A stretch of DNA of 8,932 nucleotides from Erysipelotrichaceae bacterium. Its GTDB lineage: Bacteria; Bacillota_I; Bacilli_A; Erysipelotrichales; Erysipelotrichaceae. Where the stretch lies: contig CAAGJS010000203.1 in assembly GCA_900770275.1 (NCBI GenBank), forward strand, positions 1-8,932. The letters run 5' to 3'. Shown here piece by piece: positions 6,618 to 8,932 of the stretch. Positions within the stretch are counted from its first letter, which is position 1; the number at the start of each line of letters is the position of its first letter. The position numbers were made by a program, and so were the translations under genes. Below the pieces are notes generated by a model that worked only from the letters and a program-made list of their open reading frames with translations, was not told the DNA's origin and made no database searches.

Positions 6618-8057
6618 ATGTCCGAAGAAACCATATCTGCTTCTGTTCTCTCTTCCTTCCCTTTCGCGGATGAGCGAAAACTCGACGTCCTTCTGCGGGC
6701 GGCATTATCATCCGATCATGAAAAGTTCATCGTCCTCGACGATGATCCCACCGGCGTTCAGACGGTTCATGACGTCCATGTCTATACGCACTGGGACGTT
6801 GACTCGATCCGTCAGGGACTCGAAGAAGACAGCCGCATCTTCTATATTCTGACCAACAGCCGCTCCATGACAGAGGATGAGACGACGCGTATTCATCGTG
6901 AGATCCTCGCCAATGCCCAAACGGCCGCAAATGAAATACCCAATCACCCGTCCTATTCCTTTATCTCCCGCAGCGATTCGACGCTGCGCGGACACTTTCC
7001 TCTGGAAACCGAAATTCTCAGGGAAGGAATGGAGAAAAACGGCATCCGCGTTGACGGCGAGATTCTGATTCCCTTCTTCAAGGAAGGCGGCCGCTTCACA
7101 ATTCACAATACGCATTACATTAAATACGGCGACAAACTTGTTCCATCGGCAGAGACAGAGTTTGCAAAGGATCCGACCTTCGGCTATACGCATTCCGATC
7201 TTCCTGCCTATATCGAAGAAAAGACGGGCGGAAGGTATCCGGCAAAGGATGTTGTCTGTATCTCTCTCGATGATCTTCGTGCATGGAGAATCGGAACGAT
7301 CGAGCAGCAGCTGATGCATGTACACGGCTTCAACAAAGTCATCGTCAACGCGGTGGATTATTGTGATCTCGAAGTGTTCTGCATCGCCCTGTGCCATGCT
7401 TTGAAACAGGGAAAACATTTCCTGTACCGCACCGCCGCAAGTTTTGTCAAAGTGATCGGCGGCATCAGCGACCACCCGCTATTAACGCACGATGAGATGA
7501 TTCATGGCACAGCAGATACCGGCGGAATCATCGTGGTCGGCAGCCATACAGAGAAAACCACGTCGCAGCTGAAGGAGCTTCTGAAGCTGCCCGATATTGT
7601 TCCGGTAGAATTCAAATCGAGCACCGTACTTGCCGGTGAAGATACCTTCAACGAAGAGGTGGAACGCTGCCTCAAAGAAGAGGAGGCGATCATCACCGGC
7701 GGAAAGACGGCCGTCGCCTATACGGAGCGTACTCTGCTGTCCCTGCCGGATGATACAAAGGAATCGGCTCTCATCCGCTCCGTCAAAATCAGTGACGGTG
7801 TCCAGCGCCTGGTCCGTGGTCTCTCCATTACGCCGGCCTTTGTGATCGCCAAGGGCGGCATCACCTCTGCCGACGTCGGTGTGAAGGCGCTTGGCGTGAA
7901 GCGGGCGCTGGTTCTTGGCCAGATTCAGCCGGGCATTCCGGTGTGGCAGACGGATCCGGGCAGCCGTTTTCCGGGCATTCCCTATATCATTTTCCCGGGA
8001 AATGTCGGTGAGGCGGACACGCTTCGCAAATCTGTCGAAGTGCTTCCGAATCAGTAA
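6618..8057 (+). CDS. Four-carbon acid sugar kinase family protein (DUF1537/OtnK)
   Basis: This 479-residue kinase belongs to the DUF1537 family, whose characterised members phosphorylate four-carbon sugar acids such as 3-oxo-tetronate or erythronate/threonate with ATP. The N-terminal substrate domain carries the hallmark VLDDDPTGVQTVHDV (39-53) and SRSDSTLRGH (117-126). The C-terminal nucleotide domain has GGITSADVG (413-421) and FPGNVGE (459-465). Length is within the family range. The start has a perfect AGGAGG six bases upstream. The gene diverges from the NUDIX-aldolase-HAD operon with 94 bases between start codons. In known pathways this kinase works with a class II aldolase-like decarboxylase (OtnC), an isomerase and a dehydrogenase; only a possible aldolase partner is present here, so the exact substrate stays open. 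No convincing terminator follows: only a four-base TTGA/TCAA stem before a T-run at 8086-8090. Confidence 0.95.
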   Translation: MSEETISASVLSSFPFADERKLDVLLRAALSSDHEKFIVLDDDPTGVQTVHDVHVYTHWDVDSIRQGLEEDSRIFYILTNSRSMTEDETTRIHREILANAQTAANEIPNHPSYSFISRSDSTLRGHFPLETEILREGMEKNGIRVDGEILIPFFKEGGRFTIHNTHYIKYGDKLVPSAETEFAKDPTFGYTHSDLPAYIEEKTGGRYPAKDVVCISLDDLRAWRIGTIEQQLMHVHGFNKVIVNAVDYCDLEVFCIALCHALKQGKHFLYRTAASFVKVIGGISDHPLLTHDEMIHGTADTGGIIVVGSHTEKTTSQLKELLKLPDIVPVEFKSSTVLAGEDTFNEEVERCLKEEEAIITGGKTAVAYTERTLLSLPDDTKESALIRSVKISDGVQRLVRGLSITPAFVIAKGGITSADVGVKALGVKRALVLGQIQPGIPVWQTDPGSRFPGIPYIIFPGNVGEADTLRKSVEVLPNQ

Positions 8058-8088
8058 ATATGGTATTTGATGTGAAATTCAATTGTTT

Positions 8089-8115
8089 TTAGCACTCTTA
8101 TGCTCAGTGTGCTAA
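8089..8115 (+). promoter_or_regulatory. CIRCE operator (HrcA binding site) upstream of ftsH
   Basis: TTAGCACTC at 8089-8097, a 9-nt spacer at 8098-8106, and GTGTGCTAA at 8107-8115 match the CIRCE consensus TTAGCACTC-N9-GAGTGCTAA at 17 of 18 arm positions (one A to T change at 8108). Its spacing is exact. The site ends 32 bases before the ftsH ATG and overlaps the likely promoter, as expected for repression by the heat-shock repressor HrcA. Confidence 0.9.
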
Positions 8116-8118
8116 ACT
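8089..8118 (+). promoter_or_regulatory. ftsH promoter embedded in CIRCE
   Basis: The -35-like TTAGCA (8089-8094) and an extended -10, TG at 8110-8111 followed by TAAACT at 8113-8118, are 18 bases apart. Both fall in or on the CIRCE arms, so HrcA would block RNA polymerase directly. Transcription would begin near 8125, giving a leader of about 23 bases that contains AAAGGCGGT, a one-mismatch Shine-Dalgarno sequence. Confidence 0.55.
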
Positions 8119-8147
8119 GATGGCACACCAGAAAGGCGGTGTTTTAT

Positions 8148-8932
8148 ATGAATGATATTGAAGATCCGAACAAGAGGAAAAAGCCTACTCTCTACTACTA
8201 TGCGGTTGTGCTTCTTGTTCTGGCTCTGCTGAATCTGATCGCGGTACCGGCGATGAATGAGAGGTCGATCCAGGAAGTGGATTACAGTACCTTCATTCAG
8301 GAAACCAACAGCCAGAAGATTGACGAAGTGAAGGTGGAAGACAATCAGATTCTCTTCACTCTCAAAGGCAGTGATACTGTTTATCGGACCGGCGTCATGA
8401 ATGACCCGGATCTGGTGCAGCGTCTGACGGATTCCGGTGCCACCTTCTCGTCTGAGATTGTTGAGCAGCAGTCTCCGTTCGTTGAGTTCCTGCTGACATG
8501 GGTATTGCCGCTGGTTCTGTTCTACTGGCTGTGGCAGTTCCTGTTACGGCGGATGATGGGAGGCGGCGGAAAAGGTGCCGACTCCATGATCTTCAACGTA
8601 GGAAAGTCCAATGCCCGCGTCTACGTCAAGTCGCAGAATGGCATCCGCTTCTCGGATGTTGCGGGTGAAGATGAAGCGAAGGAGTCGCTGCAGGAAATCG
8701 TCAAGTATCTGCACGATCCAAGTGCCTACAAGAAGATCGGTGCCTCGATGCCGAAGGGCATTCTGCTGGTAGGTCCTCCTGGAACCGGCAAGACGATGCT
8801 TGCCAAGGCTGTTGCCGGTGAGGCGAATGTTCCGTTCTTCTCCATGAGCGGTTCAGAATTTGTTGAGATGTTTGTCGGTATGGGTGCTTCCAAGGTACGT
8901 GACCTCTTCAAGCAGGCCAAGGAAAAGGCGCC
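8148..8932 (+). CDS. ftsH: ATP-dependent zinc metalloprotease FtsH (5' part)
   Basis: The first 261 codons of FtsH, the membrane-anchored AAA+ protease that degrades unassembled membrane proteins and short-lived regulators; the gene runs off the window. Visible in order: a short Lys-rich cytoplasmic start, transmembrane helix 1 (about 15-35), an extracytoplasmic domain (37-110), transmembrane helix 2 (111-133), a Gly-rich linker (138-142), then the AAA domain with DVAGEDEAKE (170-179), Walker A GPPGTGKT (209-216) and the pore loop MFVGMGA (241-247). The Walker B, sensor and zinc HExxH motifs lie beyond the window. The start follows AAAGGCGGT with normal spacing and there is no better upstream start. 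It lies 90 bases after the kinase gene on the same strand with no clear terminator between, so some read-through is possible, but its own CIRCE-bearing promoter indicates independent heat-shock control. Confidence 0.98.
   Translation, partial: MNDIEDPNKRKKPTLYYYAVVLLVLALLNLIAVPAMNERSIQEVDYSTFIQETNSQKIDEVKVEDNQILFTLKGSDTVYRTGVMNDPDLVQRLTDSGATFSSEIVEQQSPFVEFLLTWVLPLVLFYWLWQFLLRRMMGGGGKGADSMIFNVGKSNARVYVKSQNGIRFSDVAGEDEAKESLQEIVKYLHDPSAYKKIGASMPKGILLVGPPGTGKTMLAKAVAGEANVPFFSMSGSEFVEMFVGMGASKVRDLFKQAKEKA

Noticed and set aside
6708..7475. 255-codon minus-strand open frame
   Set aside because: Antisense shadow of the DUF1537 kinase, which has all family motifs on the plus strand.
8058..8090. Possible terminator after the kinase (stem before TTTTT)
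   Set aside because: The stem is only four base pairs with an eight-base loop, too weak to call.
1..8932. CRISPR array, tRNA or rRNA genes, intact insertion sequence
   Set aside because: No spaced direct repeats, cloverleaf arrangement, ribosomal RNA sequence or intact transposase was seen by reading the window.

Overview
The window looks like a chromosomal segment from a Gram-positive bacterium of the Bacillota. The signs are strong AGGAGG-type ribosome binding sites, a CIRCE heat-shock operator, and the mix of protein families. Medium GC with an oleate hydratase, an Fe-S aldo/keto reductase and a DhaS-like TetR regulator would suit a gut Erysipelotrichia-like anaerobe, but that placement is a guess from general resemblance, not a match to a known genome.

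Layout. Positions 1-743 are gene-poor. They hold the edge-truncated, apparently decayed remnant of a minus-strand gene (1-409), with a family resemblance I can only suggest, and an unexplained 13-bp inverted repeat (505-564). From 744 to 3803 two minus-strand genes follow: an aldo/keto reductase with a C-terminal two-cluster ferredoxin domain, and an oleate hydratase with both catalytic residues intact. A strong hairpin terminator separates them. Next is a TetR-family regulator (3916-4488, minus) with its own terminator; it has no Shine-Dalgarno sequence and a -10 box placed for leaderless transcription. A compact minus-strand operon occupies 4562-6523, transcribed in the order NUDIX hydrolase, class II aldolase, HAD phosphatase, with a 13-nt gap and then a 4-nt ATGA overlap. 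Diverging from it is a four-carbon acid sugar kinase (DUF1537/OtnK family, 6618-8057, plus). The window ends in the first 261 codons of ftsH (8148 onward), which has a near-perfect CIRCE element lying over its promoter.

How the genes may work together. The class II aldolase/decarboxylase, the HAD phosphatase and the divergent four-carbon acid sugar kinase fit a small sugar-acid catabolic module: the kinase phosphorylates the substrate, the aldolase-family enzyme cleaves or decarboxylates it, and the HAD enzyme trims phosphate esters. The NUDIX hydrolase is a probable housekeeping ADP-sugar pyrophosphatase carried in the same transcript. The oleate hydratase hydrates cis-9 unsaturated fatty acids and probably serves in fatty-acid detoxification, possibly controlled by the adjacent TetR protein. 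ftsH belongs to membrane protein quality control and appears to be wired to the HrcA heat-shock circuit.

The most notable signals are the CIRCE operator upstream of ftsH, the likely leaderless tetR mRNA, and the degraded gene at the left edge. I see no clear new defence or mobile system within the window.
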